A stretch of DNA of 64,000 bases from Streptomyces sp. MNU76. Its GTDB lineage: Bacteria; Actinomycetota; Actinomycetes; Streptomycetales; Streptomycetaceae. This document shows, piece by piece, positions 55,004 through 62,945 of this stretch. The translations under genes and the position numbers were made by a program. Positions within the stretch are counted from its first letter, which is position 1, and each line of letters starts with the position of its first letter. The notes below the pieces were generated by a model. The model searched no databases. It worked only from the letters and a program-made list of their open reading frames with translations, and was not told where the DNA came from. The stretch spans positions 33,185 through 97,184 of the forward strand of contig NZ_JAJKLK010000002.1 of assembly GCF_020982545.1 (NCBI RefSeq). The letters run 5' to 3'.

Positions 55004-55363
55004 ATGCCTGAACGCCATGCCGTGTCACCTGCGTCCGGTGCGCATCTGCGCGCCCCCGACAGCGCACGGCTCACCGAGGCGACCGGAGTGTTCGCGATGC
55101 TCTCCGACGTCACCCGGCTGCATCTGCTGTGGCTGCTCGCGCAGGGCGAGTCGGACGTCGGCTCACTGGCCGACCGCTGCGAGGCGTCCCGCACGGCCGT
55201 CAGCCAGCACCTGGCGAAGCTGCGGCTGGCCGGGCTCGTGGACACCCGCCGCGAAGGCCGTCACATCTACTACAGCCTCGCCGACGGGCACCTCAAGCGC
55301 CTGGTCGTGGAGGCGCTCAGCCACGCCGACCACCGGGTCAGCGGCCAGGCCCCGCACGACTGA
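55004..55363 (+). CDS. ArsR/SmtB-family metal sensor
   Basis: A 119-residue winged-helix repressor. The HTH is DVGSLADRCEASRTAVSQHLAKLRLAGLV (seen as DRCEASRTAVSQHLAKLRLA). Helix alpha-5 has Asp94, His96, His107 and His110 in the exact D-x-H-x10-H-x2-H spacing of zinc/cobalt sensors such as CzrA. No alpha-3 cysteine pair is seen. It is divergent from the MFS exporter and should repress it through the dyad at 54866. Start ATG 55004. Confidence 0.9.
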   Translation: MPERHAVSPASGAHLRAPDSARLTEATGVFAMLSDVTRLHLLWLLAQGESDVGSLADRCEASRTAVSQHLAKLRLAGLVDTRREGRHIYYSLADGHLKRLVVEALSHADHRVSGQAPHD

Positions 55364-55372
55364 GGACGGCCC

Positions 55373-56365
55373 ATGACCGCCGGACATCCACCGTCCCCTC
55401 CACCGTCCCCTCCGCCGTCTCCTGTCCGTGTGCGGCCGGACCGCCCCGGTGCCGGACGGGTGAGCGCCGTGGTGGCCGGGCTGACGGCCGGGCTCGTGCT
55501 GTTCCCCGGCCTGGCCCCCAACTCCGTGGGCCGGCTGGGCAGTCTGCTGGAGGCGTTCCTGCCCTGGCTCGGCCTGGTGGTCGTGGTCCTGCTCGGCGTG
55601 GGGCTGCTGCGCCGCTCGGCCGTCACGCTGCTGGCGCTCCTGCTTCCGGCGGCGGCCTGGACGTACACCTTCGGCGGCCTGCTGCTGCCCGGCGCGCCGC
55701 CCGGGGCGCGGGATCTCGTCGTGGTGCAGCACAACGTGAGCGACGAGAACACCGACCCTGCGGGTACGGCCCGCGCCCTGGCAGAGGCCGGGCCCGACCT
55801 CATCGCGCTGGAGGAACTGGTGCCCTCGGCACTTCCGGTCTACGAGAGGACGCTCGCCCGGGAGTACCCGCACCACGCGGTCCGCGGCACCGTCGGACTC
55901 TGGTCGCGGCATCCGCTCACCGGGACCCGCCCGCTGGACATCAAGCCCGAGGGGATCGAGGAGGACTGGCGCCGCGGGCTCAGGACCTCGGCCCGTACGC
56001 CGCACGGCGACATCGCGGTGTACGTCGCCCACCTGCCGTCCGTCCGCCTCGGAGCGGGCGGACTCGTGTCGCACCGGCGTGACGAGAGTGCCGGCCTGCT
56101 GGGCCGGGCCGTCGCCGCCGAGACACGCGACCCGGTGGTCCTCCTGGGCGACCTCAACGGCACGGTCGACGACCGCGGTCTGGCACCGCTCACCACACGA
56201 ATGAACGTGGCGGAACGCGGCTTCGCGTTCAGCTACCCCGCCGGTCTCCCGCTCACCCGGATCGACCAGGTCATGGCCCGCTCGGCGACCGTCGCCGACA
56301 TCCGCGCCCTGCCCGCCACCGGCAGTGACCACCTGCCCGTCGCCGCCCGGATCACCCTGGACTGA
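55373..56365 (+). CDS. endonuclease/exonuclease/phosphatase-family membrane protein
   Basis: A 330-residue protein. The N-terminus is Pro-rich, followed by three membrane helices (about 28-105), then an EEP domain facing outside: VVVQHNVSDENTDP, LIALEELVPS (metal Glu), VYVAHLPSVRLG, VVLLGDLNGTVDDRG (catalytic Asp/Asn) and ATGSDHLPVAARI (catalytic Asp-His). The active-site set is complete. It starts 9 bases after the ArsR stop, so it may be co-transcribed with it. Function is likely hydrolysis of an extracellular phosphodiester or phospholipid. Confidence 0.85.
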   Translation: MTAGHPPSPPPSPPPSPVRVRPDRPGAGRVSAVVAGLTAGLVLFPGLAPNSVGRLGSLLEAFLPWLGLVVVVLLGVGLLRRSAVTLLALLLPAAAWTYTFGGLLLPGAPPGARDLVVVQHNVSDENTDPAGTARALAEAGPDLIALEELVPSALPVYERTLAREYPHHAVRGTVGLWSRHPLTGTRPLDIKPEGIEEDWRRGLRTSARTPHGDIAVYVAHLPSVRLGAGGLVSHRRDESAGLLGRAVAAETRDPVVLLGDLNGTVDDRGLAPLTTRMNVAERGFAFSYPAGLPLTRIDQVMARSATVADIRALPATGSDHLPVAARITLD

Positions 56366-58457
56366 CCACCGGCCCGATGGACTCCAGCGTCGGCACGACC
56401 TCCTCGATCGAGCCGTCCGCCGCGAACACCAGCCGGTCCAGGGTGGATTCACGGCGGACGCCGTCACCGCGCGGGGTGCCGGGGCCCGGGATCGCGAACC
56501 GGTGGTAGCAGATGAACCAGTCGTCCGTGCCGGGGACGTTCACAACCGTGTGATGGCCGGTCGCGAGGATCCCGTGCTCCGGGCGCTTGCGCAGGATCAC
56601 GCCCTTCTCGGTCCACGGGCCGAGCGGGGTGGGGCCGGTGGCGTAGGCGACGCGATAGTCGTCGCTGCGGGTGTCGTCCTCCGACCACATGTAGTAGTAG
56701 ACGCCCCGCCGTTTGAGGACGAAGGCGCCCTCGCGGAAGTCCTTGGGCGTGAACCGCCTCACCCGCGCCGGGTCGAAGGAGACCATGTCCTCGTCGAGTG
56801 GGACCCCGTACGCCTCGCTGTTGCCCCAGTAGAGATACGCGGTGCCGTCGTCGTCCGTGAAGACGGCCGGGTCGATCATCTGCCCCGCGTAGTCGTCGCG
56901 CCCGATGAGCGGCCGGCCCAGGGCGTCCCGGAAGGGGCCGGTGGGACTGTGGGCGACGGCGACACCGATCTGCTGGTCGGCGCAGAAGTAGAAGTAGTAG
57001 GACCCGTTGCGTTCCCCGGCGGCCGGGGCCCAGGCGTGGCGCTCCGCCCAGCTCACGTCCGACTCCAGGTCGAGGACCACGCCGTGGTTCTCCCAGGTGA
57101 CCAGGTCGTCGGAGGAGAACACCTCGAACCGGGTGCCACCCCAGCCCTCGAAGCCGTCCGTCGTCGGATAGATGAAGTAACGGCCATGGAACTCCTGGAT
57201 GTTGGGGTCGGCGTACAGCCCCGGCAGCAGGGGGCTGCGCATGGGCACCGCCTCGACCCTCCAGGTGCGCGCGGTGCCGTCGGCCGCTGTGACGGTGTAG
57301 CTCTGCGGGGTGCGGAAATCGCGCTCGGTGCCCGACGGCGGGTCGATCCGGCAATCCGCCGCCAGGTCGAACTCCGGTGCGAGACGGGCGTGTTCGGTGC
57401 CCGGGTGCAGAGGCAGGACGACCTTCGACGCGGTGTCGTCGACGAGCGCGTACGCCTTCAGGCCGTCCGGCACGGTGGCGTCGACCACGGACGCCGGCGG
57501 CGCGTACCCGGCGAGGAGCCGCTCGTACTCGGCCCGCGTCACGGGCAACACCGAGCCGTGCCGCGCGCCGGGCGGCAGCGCGAACTCCTCGCAGGGCGTC
57601 CACTCCCCGGAGTCCAGGTCGGTGGTCTCGAAGGGTACGTAGCCGCGTCCGCTGAACTCGTCGACGAACAGGTACCACGTGCGATCGTCCGTGTTCGACC
57701 TGAAGACGATCGGCCCCTCGCCCTGCTCCACGGCCCCGTGACCGATGCGGTCGGCCACGAAGTCGTACGCGGTGTCGCGCAGCCCCGTCGACTTCTCCAC
57801 GGTGATGAACTTGCCGCCGGGCGCGGCGGGGGAGTGGGCTCGCTCGTCCTTGGTGAAGCGGTAGTAGGTGCCGTCGTGCCGGACGACGGTCGAGTCGACG
57901 ACCGAGTGGCCGGGGTCGTTCCACAGGCGGGGCTCGCTGAAGACACGGAAGTCACGGGTGGTCGCGTACAGCATCCTGTTGTGGGTGTCGGCGGTGTGGT
58001 CCGGGTCGTCCTGCGCGTACAGCTTCGACGCCCAGAAGACGACGAACACGCCGAGCTCCGGGTCGTGGACGGCCTCGGGCGCCCAGACGTTGCCGGCCGT
58101 GTCGGGGGCGACGCGCACCAGCCGGCGGTCGGTCCAGCTCACCAGATCCGTGCTCTCCCAGACCATGAGCGAGGTGCTTCCGGTGCGCTGCACCCGGTCC
58201 CAGCCGCCGTGCGGCTCCCCGTGCATCCTGAGGTCGGTGGCCATCAGATAGAACCGGTCGCCCTCCGGGGCGCGCACCAGGAACGGGTCGCGCAGCCCGC
58301 CCGTCCCGAGGTCCGAGGTCAGCACCGGCGCCCCGCCGTTCAACTCACGCCAGCGCAGCGGGTCGTCGCCCCGGCTGAGCGCGAACCTGATCCGCTCGCC
58401 GTCCGGGCTGCCCTCGCCGGTGAAGTAGACGAAGACGTAACCGGCGTACTCCTGCAA
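56352..58457 (-). CDS. two-domain GH43 glycosidase (arabinofuranosidase/xylosidase type)
   Basis: A 701-residue enzyme with two five-bladed GH43 propellers. Domain 1 (about 1-290): GGLRDPFLVRAPEGDRFYLMATDL and WAPEAVHDPELGVFVVFWASK; domain 2 (about 405-700): LYADPNIQEFHGRYFIYPTTDG with the catalytic Asp, MIDPAVFTDDDGTAYLYWG with the pKa-modulating Asp, and FREGAFVLKRRGVYYYMWSE with the acid Glu. Between them is a short beta-rich Ig-like linker. No signal peptide. The start is the TTG at 58457 with GGAGG 6 bases upstream; no ATG/GTG start matches the family length better. It overlaps the EEP gene by 14 bases end to end. Confidence 0.85.
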   Translation of the reverse strand: MQEYAGYVFVYFTGEGSPDGERIRFALSRGDDPLRWRELNGGAPVLTSDLGTGGLRDPFLVRAPEGDRFYLMATDLRMHGEPHGGWDRVQRTGSTSLMVWESTDLVSWTDRRLVRVAPDTAGNVWAPEAVHDPELGVFVVFWASKLYAQDDPDHTADTHNRMLYATTRDFRVFSEPRLWNDPGHSVVDSTVVRHDGTYYRFTKDERAHSPAAPGGKFITVEKSTGLRDTAYDFVADRIGHGAVEQGEGPIVFRSNTDDRTWYLFVDEFSGRGYVPFETTDLDSGEWTPCEEFALPPGARHGSVLPVTRAEYERLLAGYAPPASVVDATVPDGLKAYALVDDTASKVVLPLHPGTEHARLAPEFDLAADCRIDPPSGTERDFRTPQSYTVTAADGTARTWRVEAVPMRSPLLPGLYADPNIQEFHGRYFIYPTTDGFEGWGGTRFEVFSSDDLVTWENHGVVLDLESDVSWAERHAWAPAAGERNGSYYFYFCADQQIGVAVAHSPTGPFRDALGRPLIGRDDYAGQMIDPAVFTDDDGTAYLYWGNSEAYGVPLDEDMVSFDPARVRRFTPKDFREGAFVLKRRGVYYYMWSEDDTRSDDYRVAYATGPTPLGPWTEKGVILRKRPEHGILATGHHTVVNVPGTDDWFICYHRFAIPGPGTPRGDGVRRESTLDRLVFAADGSIEEVVPTLESIGPVVSPG

Positions 58458-58600
58458 ACCGACCTCCAGCGCTGCGACCTTTTGGCATGTCCTGTGGGAA
58501 AGCCCGTCGAAGAGTGTTGCTATCTGCGCCGAGCGGCGTCAATCGGCTCAGGGGCCCGGGGAGGCAGCGAAAGTTTCGACTCGAGGGCCTTCCCGTGCGG

Positions 58601-59446
58601 TCAGCCCTCCAGCCGGCGCAGCCGTTCCGCGTCACAGGTGCGCGGGCAGGTGGAGCAGGCCTCGGCCGGGCGGATCGTGTAGTAGAGGCAGCAGCCCAGA
58701 CGGGTACGGGTCGGGTGCTCGCGACCGTCGCTCGTGCACAGGGAACGGAAGTCCGCGCCGCCGGGGAAGGGCGCCTGGGCGCCGGGCAGGACGGCGGAGG
58801 CGGCCCGGACGCCGGCGGCCTCGTCGCCGCGCGTCCGCCCGAGGTACCAGAGGCCGGAGACCAGGTCGTCGGAGACCAGCCCCCACAGCGCGCGCGAGCC
58901 CCGGCGGACGTACGGGCCGAGCGCCTCCAGCACAGGACCCATGTGGCCGGCCACGGCGGTCCTCAACTCGGCGCGCAGCGCCTCCTGATGGGCGGCCACC
59001 CGGGTGCCGGGGAGGAGTGCGGCGGGGTCGCCCGGGAGGCAGGCGAGCTCGGTGCCCGGGGTGACTTCGAAGGCCCCGGACGCGAGGTCGACGCGTATGT
59101 CGCCGGGGGCGACCCGGGGCACGCGGTGCTCCAGGAACCACACTCCGCTCATCAACAGGCCCACCGACCAGGCGTAGTCGTGCAGAGCACGGGAGGCGGC
59201 GACGTGCCGGGGCGCGGTGTGGTCGTGGCGCATCCGGATGCGGGCGGCCTCCGCCTCCACGAAGGCCTCGACGCTCTCCTGACCCTCCGTCAGGCCTACG
59301 GTGCGGGCGGGGGTTGGCCCCGGTTCGGCGATCCGTACGGACAGCGCCTCGCACATCGCGTCCAGGCGGCGGTAGGCGGCGGTGAGGAGTTCCGGGACGG
59401 GTGTGGCGGTGTCGGCCTGGGCGGATTCCAGGTGGGCCACGGTCAT
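58601..59446 (-). CDS. FhuF-like (2Fe-2S) siderophore-iron reductase
   Basis: A 281-residue protein with the ferric-siderophore reductase C-terminal cluster motif LGCCLYYTIRPAEACSTCPRTC in two parts (GCCLYY and ACSTCPRTC), the four-cysteine 2Fe-2S site. The N-terminal part has the IucA/FhuF-like RMRHDHTAPRHVAASRAL. It probably frees iron from imported ferri-siderophores in the cytoplasm. Divergent from the iron ABC genes with an iron box between. Confidence 0.88.
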   Translation of the reverse strand: MTVAHLESAQADTATPVPELLTAAYRRLDAMCEALSVRIAEPGPTPARTVGLTEGQESVEAFVEAEAARIRMRHDHTAPRHVAASRALHDYAWSVGLLMSGVWFLEHRVPRVAPGDIRVDLASGAFEVTPGTELACLPGDPAALLPGTRVAAHQEALRAELRTAVAGHMGPVLEALGPYVRRGSRALWGLVSDDLVSGLWYLGRTRGDEAAGVRAASAVLPGAQAPFPGGADFRSLCTSDGREHPTRTRLGCCLYYTIRPAEACSTCPRTCDAERLRRLEG

Positions 59447-59484
59447 CGGTAACTCCAGAGCGTGAAGGGTTTGGCGTAGGAGGC

Positions 59485-59499
59485 AGGTAAGCCTTACCT
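59485..59499. promoter_or_regulatory. iron box (DmdR/Fur-type operator)
   Basis: AGGTAAGCCTTACCT is a near-perfect 15-bp palindrome of the actinobacterial iron-box type (consensus TTAGGTTAGGCTAACCTAA), between the FhuF-like gene and the iron permease genes. It could control both by iron. Confidence 0.75.
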
Positions 59500-59632
59500 T
59501 AGCCGCAAGATCACGTGGTGCCGACCAAGTGGGACGTGGAGGAGTCGTGTGCGTCGTTGACCAGCGAAGTTACCGGCTGGTTGATCAAGGGCGTTGTGGA
59601 TCACAGTGAACCCACAGCCGTTGAAAACTAAA

Positions 59633-59649
59633 GCATGCCTAACCTAAGC
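59633..59649. promoter_or_regulatory. second iron-box half near the permease start
   Basis: GCATGCCTAACCTAAGC overlaps the ATG at 59635 and contains the iron-box half CCTAACCTAA on the plus strand. A dimeric repressor bound here would cover the translation start. Confidence 0.55.
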
Positions 59650-60684
59650 TCACTTTTCGTGACTGCGACCGAACGGGCCGCGCCGACCGGCGTGCCCCCG
59701 CGTGCCCTGAGGCACCTGACCCTGCTCCTCGGCGGAATCGGCGCGCTGACGCTGTGCGCCGCGCTGAGCCTCGCCCTCGGAACCCGCTCCGTCCCCCTGC
59801 CCACGGTGCTTGACGCGCTGTCGGGGCACGCGCAGGGCCGGGACGCCCTGGTGGTGACGGGACTTCGGCTGCCGCGCACGATCATCGGCCTGGCGGTCGG
59901 CGCCGCCCTCGGAGTCGCGGGCGCCGTGGCCCAGGGCATCACCCGCAACCCGCTCGCCTCCCCGACCACCCTGGGCATCAACGCGGGCGCGGGCTTCGCG
60001 GTCGTCGTCGCCATCTTCGCGCTGAAACTCACCGACCCCGTCGAGTACGTGTGGTTCGCGTTCGCCGGAGCCGCCGCGGCCGCCGTCCTCGCCCACGCGC
60101 TGGCCCGCCGCGCCGGGGACATCGACCCGGTACGGCTCGCCCTCGGTGGCACGGTGCTCCAACTGGTGCTGCTGTCCTGGACGTCAGCCGTCATGCTGGC
60201 AAGCCAGCGCACCCTCGACGAGGCCCGTTTCTGGCTGGCGGGCTCCCTCGCGGGACGCCAACTCGACACGCTCTGGCCGGTGTTGCCGTCGCTCCTTGTC
60301 GGCCTCCTGCTCGCCGGGGCCGTCGCGCCCGCCCTCAACGCCCTTGCCCTGGGCGACGACTCGGCCCAGGCGCTCGGTGTACCCGTCACCCGTGTCCGGC
60401 TCGCCGGCGGCCTCGCGGTCGTCCTGCTCGCCGGATCCGCCGTCGCCGTGGCCGGCCCGGTCGCGTTCATCGGACTCGCCGCGCCCCACCTCGTCCGCCC
60501 GCTCCTCGGCGGCGACCACCGCCTGCTCGTCCCCGGCTGCCTCCTCGCCGGCCCGCTGCTCCTCCTCACCGCCGACATCCTCGGCCGCCTGGTCATCCGC
60601 CCCGCCGAACTGGAGGTCGGCATCGTCACCGCGTTCCTCGGTGCGCCCCTGCTGGCCCTGCTCGCCCGGAAGGCCGCCCGATGA
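59635..60684 (+). CDS. FecCD-family iron-siderophore ABC permease, first subunit
   Basis: A 349-residue permease with about nine to ten helices. LRLPRTIIGLAVGAALGVAGAVAQGITRNPLASPTTLGI (in pieces: LRLPRTIIGLAVGAALGVAG, TRNPLASPTTLGI) is the FecCD hallmark; GDDSAQALGVPVTRVRL and VAGPVAFIGLAAPHLVR follow. The ATG at 59635 lies within an iron-box half with no ribosome site; GTG 59659 is an alternative. The stop overlaps the next permease start (ATGA). Confidence 0.92.
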   Translation: MPNLSSLFVTATERAAPTGVPPRALRHLTLLLGGIGALTLCAALSLALGTRSVPLPTVLDALSGHAQGRDALVVTGLRLPRTIIGLAVGAALGVAGAVAQGITRNPLASPTTLGINAGAGFAVVVAIFALKLTDPVEYVWFAFAGAAAAAVLAHALARRAGDIDPVRLALGGTVLQLVLLSWTSAVMLASQRTLDEARFWLAGSLAGRQLDTLWPVLPSLLVGLLLAGAVAPALNALALGDDSAQALGVPVTRVRLAGGLAVVLLAGSAVAVAGPVAFIGLAAPHLVRPLLGGDHRLLVPGCLLAGPLLLLTADILGRLVIRPAELEVGIVTAFLGAPLLALLARKAAR

Positions 60685-62843
60685 CACTGACGTACAAGGC
60701 GGCCGTACGACGCGGCACGCACCGCCCGCCCGGCCGGGCCCGCCTCCTCGTCTACGGCGCGACCGGTCTCCTCGCCCTGCTCGCGCTGGTCACGGTCGCC
60801 GTCTCCACGGGGGAGATGGACATGCCCGCCTCCGTGGCGCTCCGCGCGCTGGCCGGGTTCGGCGAACCGGGCGATGTGCTGGTGGTACGGGAGTTCCGGG
60901 CGCCGCGCGCCGTCGCCGCCGTGGTGGCCGGCGCCGGACTGGGAGCGGCGGGCTGCGTCCTGCAACGGCTGTTCCGCAACCCCCTCGCCTCCCCGGACGT
61001 GATGGGGGTGACCGGCGGGGCCTCGCTCGGCGCGGTCGCCCTGCTTGCCGTCGGCGCCTCCCAACTGCTCATCCCCGTCGGCGCGTTGGCCGGTGGACTG
61101 CTGGCCGCGCTGCTGCTCGGGGTGTTCGCCTGGGGCTCCGGGCTCGCCGTCACCCGGCTCGTCCTCACCGGCCTCGCCGCCCAGGCGGGCCTGGCCGCCG
61201 CGGTCAACCTCCTGATCGTCCGCTTCCCCGCCGAACTCGCGGGCTCGGCGCTCCAGTGGACGACCGGATCGGTGTACGGCCGCACCTGGACGGAGGTCTG
61301 GAGCGCGGGCGCCGCCGTGCTGCTCGCCCTGGCCGTCGCGCTGGTCACCCACCGCCGTCTCGCCGTGCTCGACCTGGGGGACGACTCGGCGGGGGCGCTC
61401 GGCCTCGACACGTCCGCCGTGCGCCTCCAACTGCTGCTCGTGGCCGTCACGTTGGCCTCGCTGGCTGCGGCCCTGGCTGGGCCGGTCACCTTCGTCGCCC
61501 TCGCCGTCCCGCACATCGTCCGCCTCCTCACCGGCCCACCCACGGCGGCGACGCTTGCCCTGGCGGCCCTCACCGGGGCGGTTCTGCTGCTCGCCGCCGA
61601 CCTGGTGGTCCAGCATCTGCTCCCGGTGGAGGGCCTGCCGGTCGGGGCCGCGACGGCGACGTTGGGGGCGCCGTGGTTGCTGGTGCTGATGTTCCGTCAG
61701 AGTGCGGCGGTGCGGGGTGAGGGGCGGCTCCGGGGTGCGTTGTCGGGTGCGGGCCCGGTGGGGCCGGCCGCGCAGTTCCCCGCGCCCCTGAAAAGCAGGG
61801 GCTACGCCCCGTGCTGTTCACCCCGCACGACGGCCGCCTGTCGCCTTTCAGGCCCGGAGGACCGTCGTCTTTCAGGCCCGCAGGGGCCTGGCCTTTTAGG
61901 GGCGCGGGGAACTGCGCGAGACGCCCCACCGGACCCGCACCCGACAACGCACCGACCATCACCCGCACCCGCACCCGCACTCCGCGTACCGCACAACGAA
62001 CCGCTCGCCCCAGGAGCCCACATGCCCCCCACCAACGAACTCCGCACCCGGCGCCTCGACCTGCGCTACGGCGACCGGCTCGTGGTCGGCGGGCTCGACC
62101 TGACACTGCCCGGCGGCGCCGTGACCGCGATCGTGGGCCCCAACGCCTGCGGTAAATCAACCCTGTTGCGAGGCCTCAGCCGACTGCTCGCCCCCACCGC
62201 CGGCACAGTCACCCTCGACGGCTCCGACATCCACCGCATATCCGCCCGCGACCTGGCCCTACGGATGGGCCTGCTGCCGCAACAGCCCGTCACCCCCGAG
62301 GCGATCACCGTCGAGGCACTCGTACGCCTCGGCCGCTACCCGCACCAGCGCCTGCTCAGCCCCTGGTCGACCGCCGACCAGCGCGCCGTCGACGAGGCAC
62401 TGGACCGCACCGGCACGACGGCGCTGCGCGACCACCCCGTCGACAGACTCTCCGGCGGCCAGCGCCAACGAGCCTGGATCGCACTGGCGTTGGCGCAGGA
62501 CACCGACCTGCTCCTGCTCGACGAACCGACCACCTTCCTCGATCTCCGGCACCAGCTCGACGTCCTCGACCTGGTCGACGCCCTGCACGCCGAGGCCGGC
62601 CGCACCGTGGTGATGGTGCTGCACGACCTCGGACAGGCCGCCCGTTACGCCGACCACATGGTCGTGCTCAAGGACGGGCGCCTCGCCGCCGCCGGCCCAC
62701 CGGCCGACGTGCTCGACGCGGACCTGGTCAAGTCCGTGTTCGACGTGGACTGCCGGGTCATTCCCGACCCGGAGACCGGCACCCCGCTGGTCGTCCCGAA
62801 GAGAGGCGCGACACGCCGCAGCACCGCGCCCGCCACCACCTGA
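60681..62843 (+). CDS. second FecCD iron permease reading through into the ATPase
   Basis: From the ATG at 60681 one open frame runs for 720 residues. Residues 1-~345 are a FecCD permease (FRAPRAVAAVVAGAGLGAAG, RNPLASPDVMGVTGG, GDDSAGALGLDTSAVRL, AGPVTFVALAVPHIVRLL). Instead of a stop after VLMFRQSAAV, the frame runs through ~100 residues of Pro/Ala/Gly-rich sequence encoded by a 220-bp inverted repeat (61734-61953), then enters the ATPase at its usual start. A full-length permease-ATPase fusion may be made, or two proteins if the internal start at 62022 is used. Relatives encode them separately, so the fusion is secondary. Confidence 0.8.
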   Translation: MTLTYKAAVRRGTHRPPGRARLLVYGATGLLALLALVTVAVSTGEMDMPASVALRALAGFGEPGDVLVVREFRAPRAVAAVVAGAGLGAAGCVLQRLFRNPLASPDVMGVTGGASLGAVALLAVGASQLLIPVGALAGGLLAALLLGVFAWGSGLAVTRLVLTGLAAQAGLAAAVNLLIVRFPAELAGSALQWTTGSVYGRTWTEVWSAGAAVLLALAVALVTHRRLAVLDLGDDSAGALGLDTSAVRLQLLLVAVTLASLAAALAGPVTFVALAVPHIVRLLTGPPTAATLALAALTGAVLLLAADLVVQHLLPVEGLPVGAATATLGAPWLLVLMFRQSAAVRGEGRLRGALSGAGPVGPAAQFPAPLKSRGYAPCCSPRTTAACRLSGPEDRRLSGPQGPGLLGARGTARDAPPDPHPTTHRPSPAPAPALRVPHNEPLAPGAHMPPTNELRTRRLDLRYGDRLVVGGLDLTLPGGAVTAIVGPNACGKSTLLRGLSRLLAPTAGTVTLDGSDIHRISARDLALRMGLLPQQPVTPEAITVEALVRLGRYPHQRLLSPWSTADQRAVDEALDRTGTTALRDHPVDRLSGGQRQRAWIALALAQDTDLLLLDEPTTFLDLRHQLDVLDLVDALHAEAGRTVVMVLHDLGQAARYADHMVVLKDGRLAAAGPPADVLDADLVKSVFDVDCRVIPDPETGTPLVVPKRGATRRSTAPATT
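61734..61953. repeat. 220-bp MITE-like inverted repeat between permease and ATPase
   Basis: The left arm (GGTGCGTTGTCGGGTGCGGG to CGCAGTTCCCCGCGCCCCT, 61734-61790) is nearly the complement of the right arm (61897-61953), about 56 bp with few mismatches. The interior contains short CTTTCAGGCCCG direct repeats (61850-61890). It has no stop in the permease frame, so its presence joins two reading frames. Confidence 0.75.
62022..62843 (+). CDS. FepC-type iron-siderophore ABC ATPase (internal start)
   Basis: A 273-residue ATPase for siderophore uptake: Walker A GPNACGKST, Q-loop LLPQQPVTPEAITVEALVRLGRYPHQ (seen as GLLPQQPVTPEAITVE), signature LSGGQRQR, Walker B LLLLDEPTTFLD and H-loop VLHDLGQA. 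AGGAG is 7 bases before the ATG at 62022, in good position for independent translation. The same frame is open from the upstream permease, so it may also occur fused. Confidence 0.85.
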   Translation: MPPTNELRTRRLDLRYGDRLVVGGLDLTLPGGAVTAIVGPNACGKSTLLRGLSRLLAPTAGTVTLDGSDIHRISARDLALRMGLLPQQPVTPEAITVEALVRLGRYPHQRLLSPWSTADQRAVDEALDRTGTTALRDHPVDRLSGGQRQRAWIALALAQDTDLLLLDEPTTFLDLRHQLDVLDLVDALHAEAGRTVVMVLHDLGQAARYADHMVVLKDGRLAAAGPPADVLDADLVKSVFDVDCRVIPDPETGTPLVVPKRGATRRSTAPATT

Positions 62844-62945
62844 CCGCTCATCAACTCACCCACCCGACCCGTTCACCCTCACCCCTTCACCCCTTCACCC
62901 GTTCACCTGTTCATCCATCTGCTGACCAAGAAAGACCACCCCCTC

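Noticed and set aside
53527..55011. A 494-codon plus-strand frame opposite the MFS gene
   Set aside because: Its composition (Arg, Gly, Gln, His) and lack of motifs show it is the shadow of the exporter's codon bias.
56325..58682. A 785-codon plus-strand frame opposite the GH43 gene
   Set aside because: The GH43 motifs are all on the minus strand; the plus-strand frame is a Val/Gly/Arg-rich shadow.
60051..60680. Extension of the second iron permease frame 630 bases upstream
   Set aside because: This part overlaps the first permease in another frame and encodes Arg/Pro-rich nonsense; the coupled ATG at 60681 with MTLTYKAAVRRG is the real start.
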